From NCBI RefSeq assembly GCF_037975245.1, contig NC_092577.1:31819398-31883397 (forward strand): 64,000 nucleotides of DNA, read 5' to 3'. How positions within the stretch are numbered: position 1 is the stretch's first letter; every line of letters starts with the position of its first letter. The notes under the pieces were generated by a model. That model was not told the origin of the DNA and did no database searches. It worked only from the letters and a program-made list of their open reading frames with translations. Shown piece after piece: positions 44,038-55,486 of the stretch. Source of the stretch: Apostichopus japonicus (Eukaryota > Echinodermata > Holothuroidea > Aspidochirotida > Stichopodidae). The position numbers and the translations under genes were made by a program.

Positions 44038-44545
44038 AGGAAGGCGAAAATTGCATCGACGCGACCGAAAAAAATCAATCGGTTATTCGCAGTCGGGTCG
44101 GTGTAATTTATGCGAAATGTTGCTCACGACCAGTCTAAGATCCGATAGTCGGTCCTCGTCGTGGCCAAATCGGGCGTATCAAACATGTTCGATATTCGTC
44201 GTGGCGTCGGAGGCCGTCGCGTCGCAGCTGAGTCGGCAGTTTGTGGCTGCCCACGACCCGACTGCGATCCGATCTATTGGATAGCCAATGAGGAAGCGTC
44301 GTGAAATCAAGTGACGGCTGCAAAAAGTCCAAATTGCGGCCCCTATATAGACTGATGAGCAGGAGATTAAACTGTTGGGTGGCGTCGGGTCGTGCTAGAG
44401 TCCGACTAACCTATATCATCGGACGCCGCCGACGCGACTGGGTGGCCATGACTGTCTCCAACTCATTCGTCAGGTCGCAGTCGGGTCGGTGTGATTTGCG
44501 CCTTCATATAATGCTTAACGTTCATGTAATACGATCACTATAGGA
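44038..44545. other. CpG-rich block with internal repeats
   Basis: This is noticeably richer in CG dinucleotides than its surroundings. CGCAGTCGGGTCGGTGT occurs at about 44088 and again at about 44476, and related words (CCCGACTGCGATCCGAT) occur inverted near 44254. No credible protein is encoded, although open frames span it on both strands. It could be an unmethylated promoter-like island or an eroded mobile element. Confidence 0.5.
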
Positions 44546-44849
44546 ACCAACATTTAAACATTTTAATCACTCCACACGGTACACTACATATACGAACCGC
44601 CCTTCGAGCGTATACACTCTTCCGTGTTTACAAGAATACCGTCTATGATAAGAACACCCGTTTATTAACTTCAAATACCATTGTAGTGTAGAAAACAATT
44701 CATTTATGTAGTTCATGTTTGAATTAGTCATTCTTTTTGTGCTCTTTTGTTTCTTATCTTTGTAAACATGATCGCAAAGCATATTTGTTGTACACGTTTT
44801 GTATGGAGGAATCATTCTTTCGGGCAAAGTTTGACTGAGTTTTTGGATT

Positions 44850-45075
44850 GTCGACGATAAAACCGGGTTTATCAACTGAAAAACTTGGATTATCAAAGGA
44901 TCTTGAAACTCAGTCGAGAATCCAGGATTATCATTCGAGAAATAAAACTTGGAATATCAACCGAAAATCCAAGATTTTAATCCAGTTTTATCAAAGTACT
45001 TCAGAACAATCTGGATTATCGATCATAAATCCGGGTTTGTTGGTGACAATCCAGGATTTATCGCCCATTGAATAA
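44850..45075. repeat. Cluster of about eight irregularly spaced ATCCRGGATTATC-like motifs
   Basis: AAACCGGGTTTATCAA, CTTGGATTATCAA, ATCCAGGATTATCA, CTTGGAATATCAA, ATCCAGTTTTATCAA, ATCTGGATTATCGA, ATCCGGGTTTG and ATCCAGGATTTATC occur within 225 bp at 20-35 bp spacing. The motif is partly palindromic. I recognise no known element. Confidence 0.7.
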
Positions 45076-45779
45076 ACCGGTGTTTTCTATTTATTTCGCA
45101 CTTGACTTGCCATAATATGCTCTTATAGAAATCCTTGTTAAGACAAAGGTTATGCTGCATCGACTTAATCAATTAGCGTCACAGATATTGTATATGAATT
45201 CTGTAAGAGTAAGTCTACCGAGATCAAAGGTATGTTTAATTACTGCCCCCGTCCGTCGCAAGTAAAAGGTCATTACTATTATAATGCATATGATAACGTG
45301 GCATAGTGAGCAGGAAAGTAAACGTGTACGCAAATATAGTGAGTAGCCTATAGAATGATCTATGATACTCATAGGCCTACTTTGTAGCGCTCGGTTAGCG
45401 TTTATGTCCTCTTGTCGGATTTTTGCTGACTTAACCAGATTTTAGACTATTAACAAGCATGGAATTTCGCTCGCATAACCATTAATTAATTGGTGCAAGG
45501 AACCACTGGATGTTATTGATAAAGCGATTCGATCTTTTTTCATCGCACGTTACAAAGGTTTGCTTCATTTATATATATATAGCTAGACCCATGTTAAACT
45601 TAGGGTAGTGTTCAAACTCCTAGGCCTATAGTCTCTATGTAGTTTTATATTCTTTATGGGTCTTTATGTAGGTAGCCTAATAACTAGGCTTCTTTTGACC
45701 TAACATGAGCTGTTGGGAACTACAAATCCAGCAAACACAAAACGTTATCATAACATTTTTAAAAGAGCCTTTAAAATAT

Positions 45780-45939
45780 GTTTTTATAACGTTAAATGTG
45801 GTGTTATAAAAACGTCGACATAACGCTTTCATGAGATATTAATGTTATATTAATGTTTTAACGAAAAAATGTTTTGAAATAATAGCCTGAAAACGTTTTC
45901 GTGACATATTTATTACACCACAAATAACGTTATAAAAAC
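45780..45939. repeat. Inverted repeat with 31-bp arms
   Basis: GTTTTTATAACGTT, AAAT, GTGGTGTTATAAA at 45780-45810 is mirrored by TTTATTACACCAC, AAAT, AACGTTATAAAAAC at 45909-45939 with a few mismatches. The AT-rich spacer is about 98 bp. AACGTTATAAAA words recur nearby. Possible foldback MITE. Confidence 0.75.
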
Positions 45940-47058
45940 AAAAGACGTATTAATAACGTTTTAACACGTTCTTGTGAATTAATTCAGTAGATCGCACATT
46001 GTAGTTCTGTGCCTCAGTCGTTGTGCGAACTCATTGAAAGATAAACTTTGTCTAGCACTGTGTATATAGTTCATTGCTATTATAATTTGATAATCTGACG
46101 ACATAGCTAGCGGCCCTAATCGTTGGTAGGACCTACCGTTTGGGCCTAACTAAAACGAACCCTCCGCAATAAATCCCTTGAACCACTGAACTTGGGTGCA
46201 GAAGTCAAACTCAAGTTTAGTTGGAAGTGGCTCCTTGATTTGCAGAGTCCGATATACCACATATGCTGCGGCCATTTTTAATGCACGTATAATGCCCAAA
46301 CTACCATTTAAGTTATTTGAACTTTGACTTTTAGACTTTGACATTATGTCATAGATCACTGTGGCAATACATCACATTCACACCCCTAACGAGTTTGGAA
46401 CCTCCACCACTTATAGCCTATTCCTTATTCCATGACCATGGTGGACTTTCAAGTACCAACAAAAATTCCACTCCATGCATTTCCATAGCGATCGTTTGTA
46501 TGCTAACCATTAGAGGGCTAATAGTCCGGAGCAGCCAACAAGTTACTACAATATCTGATCATTATCATCCTGGCCCCATATATATACAGTTCATAGTACT
46601 TTACGTACGTGTATAGGGACTAGCGAAAACAATGATGGGGAAATCTGGTGAGCGTAGCGCGAAGCCATGGCAACAACTATAGTGCAGTAAAGTGTAATTC
46701 GTAGGTAGGTTAAATGATTAACGTTACGCTCTTGTAATTTGTTAATTTCTCTCAAGTCCTAGGCCCTAGGCCTATAGCTTGCAGTGCGTCGCCTATACGG
46801 CAAGTTACACTAACAGTAACGAGATAAGAATATGCCAATCTGCTTAAAGGCTGATCCTAAGTGATAGCAAATCCAAAATCGATATGGTCGTATACAATGC
46901 TTCTTTATAAGCTGCGATCTTTTCTGTGTGTGCGTGTTTGTCCGTGGTTGTTTAGTATATTTACTATAGTCAAGGCCTATACATATTAAACATGAACAAC
47001 GTAGGCCTGTTGTAAACTGTAATGCGTAGGGATAGGCTAAGTATAAATGTTACGCTTT

Positions 47059-47140
47059 TAAAGGACATGTGACACGAAAAAACCTAGAATCACTAGTATG
47101 AATTTGAAAGGGATCTATATCTCGTGTCACATGTCCTTTA
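47059..47140. repeat. 19-bp perfect inverted repeat inside copy 1
   Basis: TAAAGGACATGTGACACGA (47059-47077) and its exact reverse complement (47122-47140). Copy 2 of the large repeat lacks the left arm. Confidence 0.9.
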
Positions 47141-47258
47141 ATGATAGCCTTATACTCTTAATTAAGTAATATCTAAATGATAACAAAAACTGTAAGCAAA
47201 CTGTTTATCCACTAGAGAGCCTGTGTATAAGAGAATGCCAGTAAAAGTAAGTTGGTCT

Positions 47259-47289
47259 GACGTTTCGATCCTAGCAGGATCTTCTTCAG
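47259..47289 (-). ncRNA. Hammerhead-like motif in the 1.3-kb repeat, copy 1
   Basis: The minus strand reads CUGAAGA, one extra A, a perfect six-pair hairpin GAUCCU/AGGAUC with loop GCU, then GAAACGUC. The CUGANGA and GAAA boxes and a GUC cleavage triplet are in the right order with a two-pair stem III, as in dimer-acting retroelement hammerheads. The extra A after the first box and a poor stem I leave activity in doubt. Confidence 0.45.
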
Positions 47290-47448
47290 AGGCTAAATGA
47301 CAAGTAACAGTAATATTTCTCAAGTAATATCTAAGATAGATAGAGAGATAGATAGATAGATAGATATTTATTTCGTCCATAAATAAAGTAATATCTCTCA
47401 AGGACTATAGCCTACTTGCATAGCCTACAGTACCCTTACTCAAATTCC

Positions 47449-48640
47449 ATATCTGGTTTTATATCTGGCTATATCTGGATAGATAAAGTTTGATATGGCC
47501 ATATAAAGCCAGATATATCTTGATATAATTGTAATCCAGATATCCATATCAAGTTTGATATGGCCATATAAAGCCAGATATAACTGGATATAGAATCAAT
47601 CCAGATAGGCATATAAAGTTTGATATGGCCATATAAAGCCAAATATATCTTGGTATAATTGTAATCCAGATATCCATATCAAGTTTGATATGGCCATATA
47701 AAGCCAGATATATATTGATATAATTGTAATCCAGATATCCGTATCAAGTTTGATATGGCCTTATAAAGCCAGATATATCTTAAAATACTTGTAATCCAGA
47801 TATCCATATACATTTTGATATGGCCATATAAAGCCAGATATATATTGGTATAATTGTAATCCAGATATCCATATAAATTTTGATATGGCCATATAAAGCC
47901 AGATATAACTGGATATAGAGTCAATCCAGATACGCATATAAAGTTTGATATGGCCATATAAAGCCAAATATATCTTGGTATAATTGTAATCCAGATATCC
48001 GTATCAAGTTTGATATGACCATATAAAGCCAGATATAACTGGATATAGAGTCAATCCAGATACGCATATAAAGTTTGATATGGCCATATAAAGCCAAATA
48101 TATCTTGATATAATTGTTAGCTAGATATCCATATCAAGTTTGATATGGCCATATAAAGCCAGATATAACTTGATATAATTGTAATCCAGATATCCATATC
48201 AAGTTTGATATGGCCATATAAAGCCAGATATATCTTGATATAATTGTAATCCAGATATCCATATCAAGTTTGATATGGCCATATAAAGCCAGATATAACT
48301 GGATATAGAGTCAATCCAGATACACATATTAAGTTTATCTGGCCATATAAAGCCAGATATATCTTGATATAATTGTTAGCTAGATATCCATATCAAGTTT
48401 GATATGGCCATATAAAGCCAGATATAACTTGATATAATTGTAAGCCAGATATGCATATAAAGTTTGATATGGCCATATGAAGCCAGATATATCTGGATAT
48501 ATTTGTAATCCAGATATCCATAACAAGTTTGATATGGCCATATAAAGCCAGATATATCTAGACAATCCAGATAGGCATATAAATGCAGATAAAGTTTTAT
48601 CTAGCCATATATAGCGAGATATAACTGAATATACATTTAA
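47449..48640. repeat. 65-bp tandem satellite rich in dyads
   Basis: About 18 units with a period near 65 bp, built from TTTGATATGGCCATATAAAG, CCAGATATATCTTGATATAA and TTGTAATCCAGATATCCATA. Each unit includes the inverted pair CCATATCAA/TTGATATGG and the palindrome ATATGGCCATAT. Open frames such as the repeated WPYQ peptides are by-products. Confidence 0.95.
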
Positions 48641-50117
48641 GACTGTGTGCTCTTACATAGTGTATTTATACAGAGATATACCATGCCCTATGTTTAGTAC
48701 TGCACATATTTTAATGGTAAAGCACCTACAGTGCACACTACTAGTCAGAGGGGGTATAAATTGGTTACTTGATCTATCTGGGTTGCTAGGCAACCACAGG
48801 ATGTGTATTGATACTCTGGGATCGAGTGAGATAGGAAAACAGTTTACACATGGAAGGGGTAGAGAACAGAAAGAAATTTAATAGAAAGAATTGGAAGGGT
48901 GACTGGGTGATGGAGATTCGTAAAAAATAACCTATTGAGTTAGGACATTGGCAAAGGATTCTATAGTGAACTGAACAGTCAGAAGTAAGGAAGAATTTTT
49001 TGGAACGGATGGAAACAACATATTTGGGTTTGATCTTCAATATTGAATGGAACATATATCGCCCTCCTGGAACTTATTTACTAAAGCAAATATATCAAAT
49101 ACGGAAAGAGCACACTGCAATTTAGTATCAACCTCTACAGGACCACAGAAGAATAAAGAACTCAGCCTTCAAGTATTTTATTGAACAGCAGTCAGTTTAT
49201 GACCATAGCAGTCGGATTAGGTAACAGCAAGGAGCTTTTTGAGCGATATGGTTGAGGCCAAAACTGCAGATTCTTAAGTCCAAGATAAGTTGATCTTTAC
49301 CTCCAATTAAGCCCTGCTTTTTTTGGTCTAATTGTCTGGAGATGGTTTTTTTCAGACACAATTTGAAATGATTTTGAAATCTCTCTCTAGTTGGAAGCAT
49401 TGTGAGTCATAAATAAAACTATGTGTCACAAAAAAAGTTATGTACACAATTGGGTTTGGAACTCTCTTAAAATGATAGACTGAAGAATTCAGTCTTCTGT
49501 GAGACTGAAATTTTTTTCAGTGTTATACACTGAGCTTAGACTGAGAAACACCTACTTAGACTATATTATCAGTTACACCGTTCAGTCGCTGTTTTGGACT
49601 GACTGTATTAACCAATCAGCTAATCACATGTGGCATGGCATCTTACCATTTTCAGTCTCTGTATTCCACTGAAAAATGTATCCAATCAGAGAATAGAAAT
49701 GCGCCTACGTCATCCGAAAACTTGCAACTACGCCGCACAGAAATACGTGACAACGAGCGCTACAATTTGTGTACATATATACTACTATATTCTTCGCTTA
49801 GCCAGGTACTCGCTGTACTGTACGTACGCACGCCGTACACACAGCTAGGCATGAACGAGACAGACGACCGTATGTCTAAGCTAGAGTAAAGGTTATAAAT
49901 TAGCAATGGCTGAGTCTTTAAGAACTTTTCTTACATAAAAAGGTTTCCACGAAGAAGTGATAACAGTGTTCGAGGGTATGTATGTATGTTTTTTGTTGTT
50001 TTCCAATTAATACAGAATAAAAGCTTGGCAGTTCGTAACGTTAGTTATTCTAGGTTTGTGCGCGAGGTAGGCCTAGCTAGGCTGTACTATAGCAAATAGG
50101 GCCTAGGCTATTGTTAT

Positions 50118-50940
50118 AATTGGTGGGGCCTATTTACACGATCATCGGGCGAATAAGCACGCCGGTCCTGCATATGTACCCGATCGTCGGGCAAATCAGC
50201 CCGCCTGTCCTGCATATGTACCCGATCGTCGGGCGAATATGCACGCTTGTCCTGCAATATACATGTACTCGATCGTCCCAAAATGAATCTAGCCTAGCCC
50301 TAGGCCCTAGGCTACGTTAACCTCATAACAAATACTTGAACATAATAATGCTCAAGAAATTGCAAAACACAGTACTATTATGCATAGATTGTAAGCACCC
50401 TTAATTATTTGCAAAATGTAGTTACTGCTACAGCCATTACAGCATGAAGCTATCACGGTACCAGATCGTCGGGCAAATTAGCCCGCCTGTCCTGCAATAT
50501 GTACTCAATCGTCCCAAATGAATCTAGGCTAGGTTAACCTCATAACAAATACTTGAACATAATAATGCTCAAGAAATTGCAAAACAGTACTATTATGCAT
50601 AGATTGTAAGCACCCTTAATTATTTGCAAAATGTAGTTACTGCTACAGCCATAACAGCATGAAGCTATCACGGCACCAGATCGTCGGGCAAATTAGCCCG
50701 CCTGTCCTGCATATGTACCCAATCGTCGGGCGAATAAGCACGCTTGTCAGGACTGCAATATGTACTCGATCATCCCAAATGAATCTAGGCTAGGTTAACC
50801 TCATAACAAATAATTGAACATAATAATGCTCAAGGAAATTGCAAAACACAGTACTATTATGCATAGATTGTAAGCACCTAATTATTTGAAAATGTAGTTA
50901 CTGCTACAGCCATTACAGCATGAAGCTAACACGATTCTGT
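50118..50940. repeat. Tandem block: about 42-bp repeats within three larger units
   Basis: Units of GATCGTCGGGC, AATNAGC, ACGC or CCGC, then TGTCCTGCATATGTACCC repeat at about 42 bp. They head larger units of about 225-300 bp that also contain TAACCTCATAACAAATA, GAACATAATAATGCTCAAG, GTACTATTATGCATAGATTG and TACTGCTACAGCC. Three larger units are visible, starting near 50118, 50455 and 50680. Confidence 0.9.
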
Positions 50941-51539
50941 TAAACCATTACCATTGTATTTAAATCATGTGGAAACTGGAAAAGAATTGGTATGCTTTTG
51001 TTATTTTATAAAACATATAGTGGGCCATCAGTCTTTATTATAAGATTTTACACTTATATTACCATTCACTAATCTTATTAAATCAGTTTCTTTTACAAGC
51101 AGATAGACATATTAGTGAAATCAGTAGGCTAAAATGTAAATCATATTCCTTGTTCACTGGTTTTCTATGCTGATGTAATGGAATCAGGAGATGTCATGAA
51201 CAATTTATCCTTAAAAAGAGAAATTTCTGAAAACAACTAACAAAAAACCTTGCTTGGTAACCATGTACCTGCCAAAATCAACATGATAACCCATAAATGT
51301 TAGGTTTAATTTGAATCCACCTTCACATAACACATCTCACCCGCCATGGATGACATATTGCTGCATATCGTGAATTGATGTACAATGCCAGTCATGTTCT
51401 TGTTTCTCCATTCTCTCCCAAATATTAGTCTAGTCCACATGGAACTCTACCTCTCAACATATCTTTTTTTAAGAATGTTTTGATTTATACCATATTGCTT
51501 GTCCTTTATCACATTTATTTTTATCTTCACCTAACAGGA

Positions 51540-51683
51540 GGGCACAGATATTGAGAGCGCAGCACAGGGCAGACAAGGACAATATTGGCAGCCTTTCATC
51601 CTATCTCTCGGGCCAGAATTGAACCCCAAACAATTCTTCATTGTGGCAGATAAACTGGCCATTCCAGCAGGGACAGAGGCATA
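51540..51683 (+). CDS. Plausible terminal exon inside the 5-kb element, protein unknown
   Basis: After a good polypyrimidine tract and acceptor (CTTCACCTAACAG) the frame reads EGTDIESAAQGRQGQYWQPF, ILSLGPELNPKQFFIVADKL and AIPAGTEA, then a stop. The codon content and acceptor look like a real exon. The peptide resembles a short segment that I associate, from memory only, with transposon-linked proteins of fishes and invertebrates (PFIL-LG...FF-V-DK--IPAG). I cannot find the upstream exons with certainty. Confidence 0.4.
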
Positions 51684-54185
51684 GAACATACATTTAACAT
51701 AGACTATGCTCCCCCTCTACAACACTAGTTTTGTGAGTTCCATGCTTCCATGGTGTATGGAATTGTGCAACCAACAGAAGTGAAGTCTCTCGTCCGAATC
51801 CTTGCCACATCTATAAGGGCAGCCAGCATGGAGTAACTTCAAGGAGTGAATGTTACTTTTTTATTGCTCTGTAGTCCGGAACCACGTGTGTCAGCATGGA
51901 GTAGCTTTAAAAGGGTGTGAAGACTCGCGCAAAAAGAACGTCTAATGCCGGTAATCTGACCTAGTTTCGAATGAGGTGTAACAGAAGTGTTAGACACTGC
52001 CATCGATCCCAGAAAATACAAACACAGCTTGCTACCGTCGGTAATTAGACACTAGTGTACAGTCAGTACATACAGCTGCGGTCAATACCCACATGACAGT
52101 GTATAAACGATACAGCGATGAACATCTCAGGTCCAGCTAAAGATATCAAGGTATCACGTTTCATTACTGTCTGTCGTTTTTAGCGACACGAACAAACATC
52201 ACTTGCAAGCAACAGAAAGTTAACTTTTTCAGATGGCTGCACGCTGTGTGGGACAAGTTTACAAGTTCAATGCCTTTAAGGAGTAACCTAACACATACCC
52301 TAAAACGTTAAATTGATAACCCGGAGTTTACCAACAGTTTTATATAAATAGGGAGGGCTCCAGAAATAAATATTTAATTGATTTTTAGTTTTTAAAAATG
52401 TTTTTTAATGATACTGATCTAATTATGAATGTAATTAAACAAACACCTAGTTGCCAAAAAAACTTTGTTGTATGATTTTTCGAGCATGTTATTTTAATGT
52501 TTACTTTAATGTTCCTACATTTCACTGCACTCACTATGTTGAAGGTTTATTTAATTAAGCAATTAATTAAGCTAATATTATTTATTGTGCACAATATTCC
52601 ATAATTTTTTCCATGAAAAGCAAGTAACCTGATTATTATAAAGTCAGTAACTGTAGAAAATTCCATTTGAGAATATCCTTTCCTCATTATTCCCCCCCCC
52701 CCATTTTTTTAAAATTTTAGTGATGTAATGAGTCAAAACTGTTTTCAATTTTTTAGTCGACTCTCGAGTGACATTTCTTTTTCAGCTAGAGGCCGACATT
52801 AAAGGATTCACGTGAGAATTTATAAAACTTTAAAATTTGATTGAAATCCCAATCAAAATCACTATATATGATTACTATCAGAAAGTTAAGAAATAATTGA
52901 GGGTGGTATAATAGTCACATGTACTGTTTTTGCATACAAATTTGCTTTATATGAATGCCATATCATGAAATCGTGAATGCAGTATATAATAGTTCATGTT
53001 TATCTAATAGCCATTATGAAGTTAGTGCCATTCTGTCAACTGCTTGCTTGTAACATTTTGTTTTGTGTGTGCTGGATAATGACTTTCAGCAATCGCCAAT
53101 CTATATCATTGAAACACAAAGTATTAAATGTTCACCGCACTGATATATAGTTTGACCATTCCTAATATTTTATAAATAACCTGCTGAAAATTTGTCATAT
53201 GTTTTCCCCATTTTGAAATCATTCTAAGAAAATTGTTGCTACTATACATTAATGATTCACAACTGGAAAAAAGGCAATGTACCAGATCCATTGTACTATC
53301 GTCGTGTTTCCATCATATCCCTTTTGTAAAGGCAGGATCGTATAGTTACTATATCCTTTACAGTGGAAAATTTAAAGTTCAGTGAGATCGGGAGATGGGA
53401 TCAGCTGGGTATATAACCACTCAATTTACAGCTGTGTTGTCAATGAATTCCAGGGTATTACCACCTGGTGGTGACATACAAAGAATTTAAAGTGCTTTCT
53501 GTTACAGTGGTGTTGCCAGACATTTGAATCTTGGTTGGTGATATGTCTATTTGTGAATTCCTTCTCGGGGGAGGGGTTCCCCAGGCCACCCATTGGCGAC
53601 ACCACTGATCTGTTCTCAGCTCACCTAATCCTTTCCAAAAAAATTAAAGAACATTTTAGACCCAGGCCCAATTCAAGCAGAAATTTGACAGATTAATATT
53701 GAACTGAAAATATGTCACTGTTATGTAAAGTATCTTTATAATTTGAACGTTTGTTGCAAAGATAACATGTTTTGTTGAACATCCCTCAGAATATTGTAGT
53801 TTTGATTTCTGTTTTTTTTAAATATATTAAAAATTATATAAGAATATATAAGTGGGTTAGTGGGAATAAAATTACTGTTCGGTGGATATTGACAATTATA
53901 TTTCTTGATGGAATACCATTTTTAATGTACTTTGTGTGTGACTGTCACAATGATTTTCTGGTCTTTATAGCCTAACATGATTGGATGTGAAGGTGAAGTC
54001 ACTCCATGAAGTAGCACCTTTCAGTAAATTCCCCTGCATTAACAGATCATTGAATGTTGTCTTGATGACCTTAACTGCATCTTTATTGAAGAATTCCAGC
54101 ACTTAGCCAACACGGAGGATCTATAGAAAAGCTTGTTCAATCCAGAATTTGCAATTTATAAAATTGACAGTATAGCTGTGATGTG
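51684..54185. other. Interior of the 5-kb element, no recognisable gene
   Basis: AT-rich sequence holding only the small MITE listed at 53505-53607 and a C-run near 52693-52702. Open frames are short and match nothing known. Confidence 0.4.
53505..53607. mobile_element. 103-bp hAT-like MITE
   Basis: Ends CAGTGGTGTTGCCA and TGGCGACACCACTG form a nearly perfect inverted pair. The flanks TTCTGTTA and ATCTGTTC share TCTGTT, so the 8-bp target duplication is eroded. It is nested inside the 5-kb element. Confidence 0.75.
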
Positions 54186-54888
54186 TAATAATTCAGTCTA
54201 AAAGACCGACTGTTCAGTCTGATATCAGTCTTATAGACTGAAAGTATTCAATCTTATTAAGACTGGTGCTGCAATAAATCAGTCTAAACTGCTGACTGTT
54301 CAGTCTAAAGTGGTTTGATTTTCAGTCTATTAGACTGAAGAGTATTTAGTCTAATTAAGACTGACCTTCAGTCTTTACATTTCAGACTGGAATTCAGTCT
54401 AAGTAGTCTGATCCCTTATCCCATCCATCATTAGACTGAAATTTCAGTCGATTAGACTGAAATTTCAGTCTCTCATTTTAAGAGAGTATGGAATGTCACG
54501 AACTGTATGCACAACAACGTCGACAACGTTCGTTCTATGAGTCGTCCTAAGGTGTTGCACGAACAGCATGTTATGAAGCTAAGCTAGCAATCGTACGTGA
54601 TACGCACTTCCTATAAATAATTATTACACTGCTAATGCACTGCGATAACGATATTTGTTTTTAGGCCACTGCATATCTGGCAATATTACAAAATATGAAA
54701 GTTTATATTGTCCATCAGTTAAGTTCGTCAAATGTATTAAAGTCCAGACATTGGACAATAAACAAGAATCATCCTACTGGAAAAATTGTAAAGGAGCACT
54801 ATGTTTGTCTTTCTGATATATTATGTAAAAGAACATGTAAAAGAATTCAAACAGGAAACAAAATCTGCTGATTATGATATCATATGAT

Positions 54889-54935
54889 CAGGGGCGTAGC
54901 CAGTATGTAGCACTGTAGGCCCGGGCCTACATTTG
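54889..54935 (+). mobile_element. Left end of a further hAT-like element
   Basis: CAGGGGCGTAGCCAGTATGT starts a stretch that resembles the left ends of the CAGGGGCGTA elements. A right end of similar type (CCCGTAGCTACGCCACTG) lies at 57615, but the flanking 8 bp do not match (CATATGAT against TGTGACTT), so I do not join them into one element. Confidence 0.45.
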
Positions 54936-55486
54936 TTTTGGCCAAGTTATCTTTTTTTTTAAAAACACCCATAATTCAAATCGATAAGCTTGCTGGACGA
55001 GTTTAAGAGTCTATAGACAGGAAAAACTATTGAAATGAACGTAGCAAGAATATGGCTAAATTAGGTGACCTATTCTTCTGTCATCTAGGTTGCCGTTTCT
55101 ATCGCGTGCCGTTTCATTCAACACTCTACCCGCCGAAAAAGACTAGGATCCGATCTTGTCAGTTTTTTAACATGTAGTTAAGAACCCGTTTACGCAGATA
55201 ATATTTCAGTTGAGAAAACAGTTGAGAAATTTGCATCAGATTGCAATCGTCGGATACCTCTCCCTTCTCTTATTAGGCTAACTTAAACATTTAATAGCTA
55301 CAGTTGTATCAAAGACAATTACTGGCTATAGTTATATCAAAGACATTTCAGGCCTATCTTTGTATCTATAAGTATCAGAAGTTGAAACGTAAGACTACTC
55401 TGTACATGTACCTTGCTAATTTTAAATACATTATGTAGTATTGAATTACGTACTATTTTAACTCATTTGTTTTTTGGGTTGTCCAG

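Larger units (their letters stand above)
46055..47433. repeat. 1.3-kb dispersed direct repeat, copy 1
   Basis: From AGCACTGTGTATATAG to TAGCCTACAGTA it matches 55487-56764 with only a few differences per 100 bp. Differences include a 9-bp indel near 46275, an extra block at 47035-47093 that forms a 19-bp inverted repeat with 47122-47140, and a (GATA)n insert at about 47335-47395. It contains a hammerhead-like motif at 47259-47289. A minus-strand frame at 46359-46150 and a plus-strand frame at 46338-46616 stay open in both copies, but neither resembles a known protein. Confidence 0.92.
49462..54486. mobile_element. 5-kb DNA element with terminal inverted repeats and subterminal CAGTCT arrays
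   Basis: CTCTCTTAAAATGATAGACT at 49462 mirrors the right end, where TCTCATTTTAAGAGAG stops at 54486. Flanks TTTGGAA (49455-49461) and TATGGAA (54487-54493) look like a 7-bp target duplication with one mismatch. Both ends carry dense TCAGTCT/AGACTGA words, about 130 bp on the left and 300 bp on the right, giving foldback-like ends. The interior holds the tandem block at 50118-50940 and one plausible exon at 51540-51683, but no transposase that I recognise. The superfamily is unknown. Confidence 0.75.
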
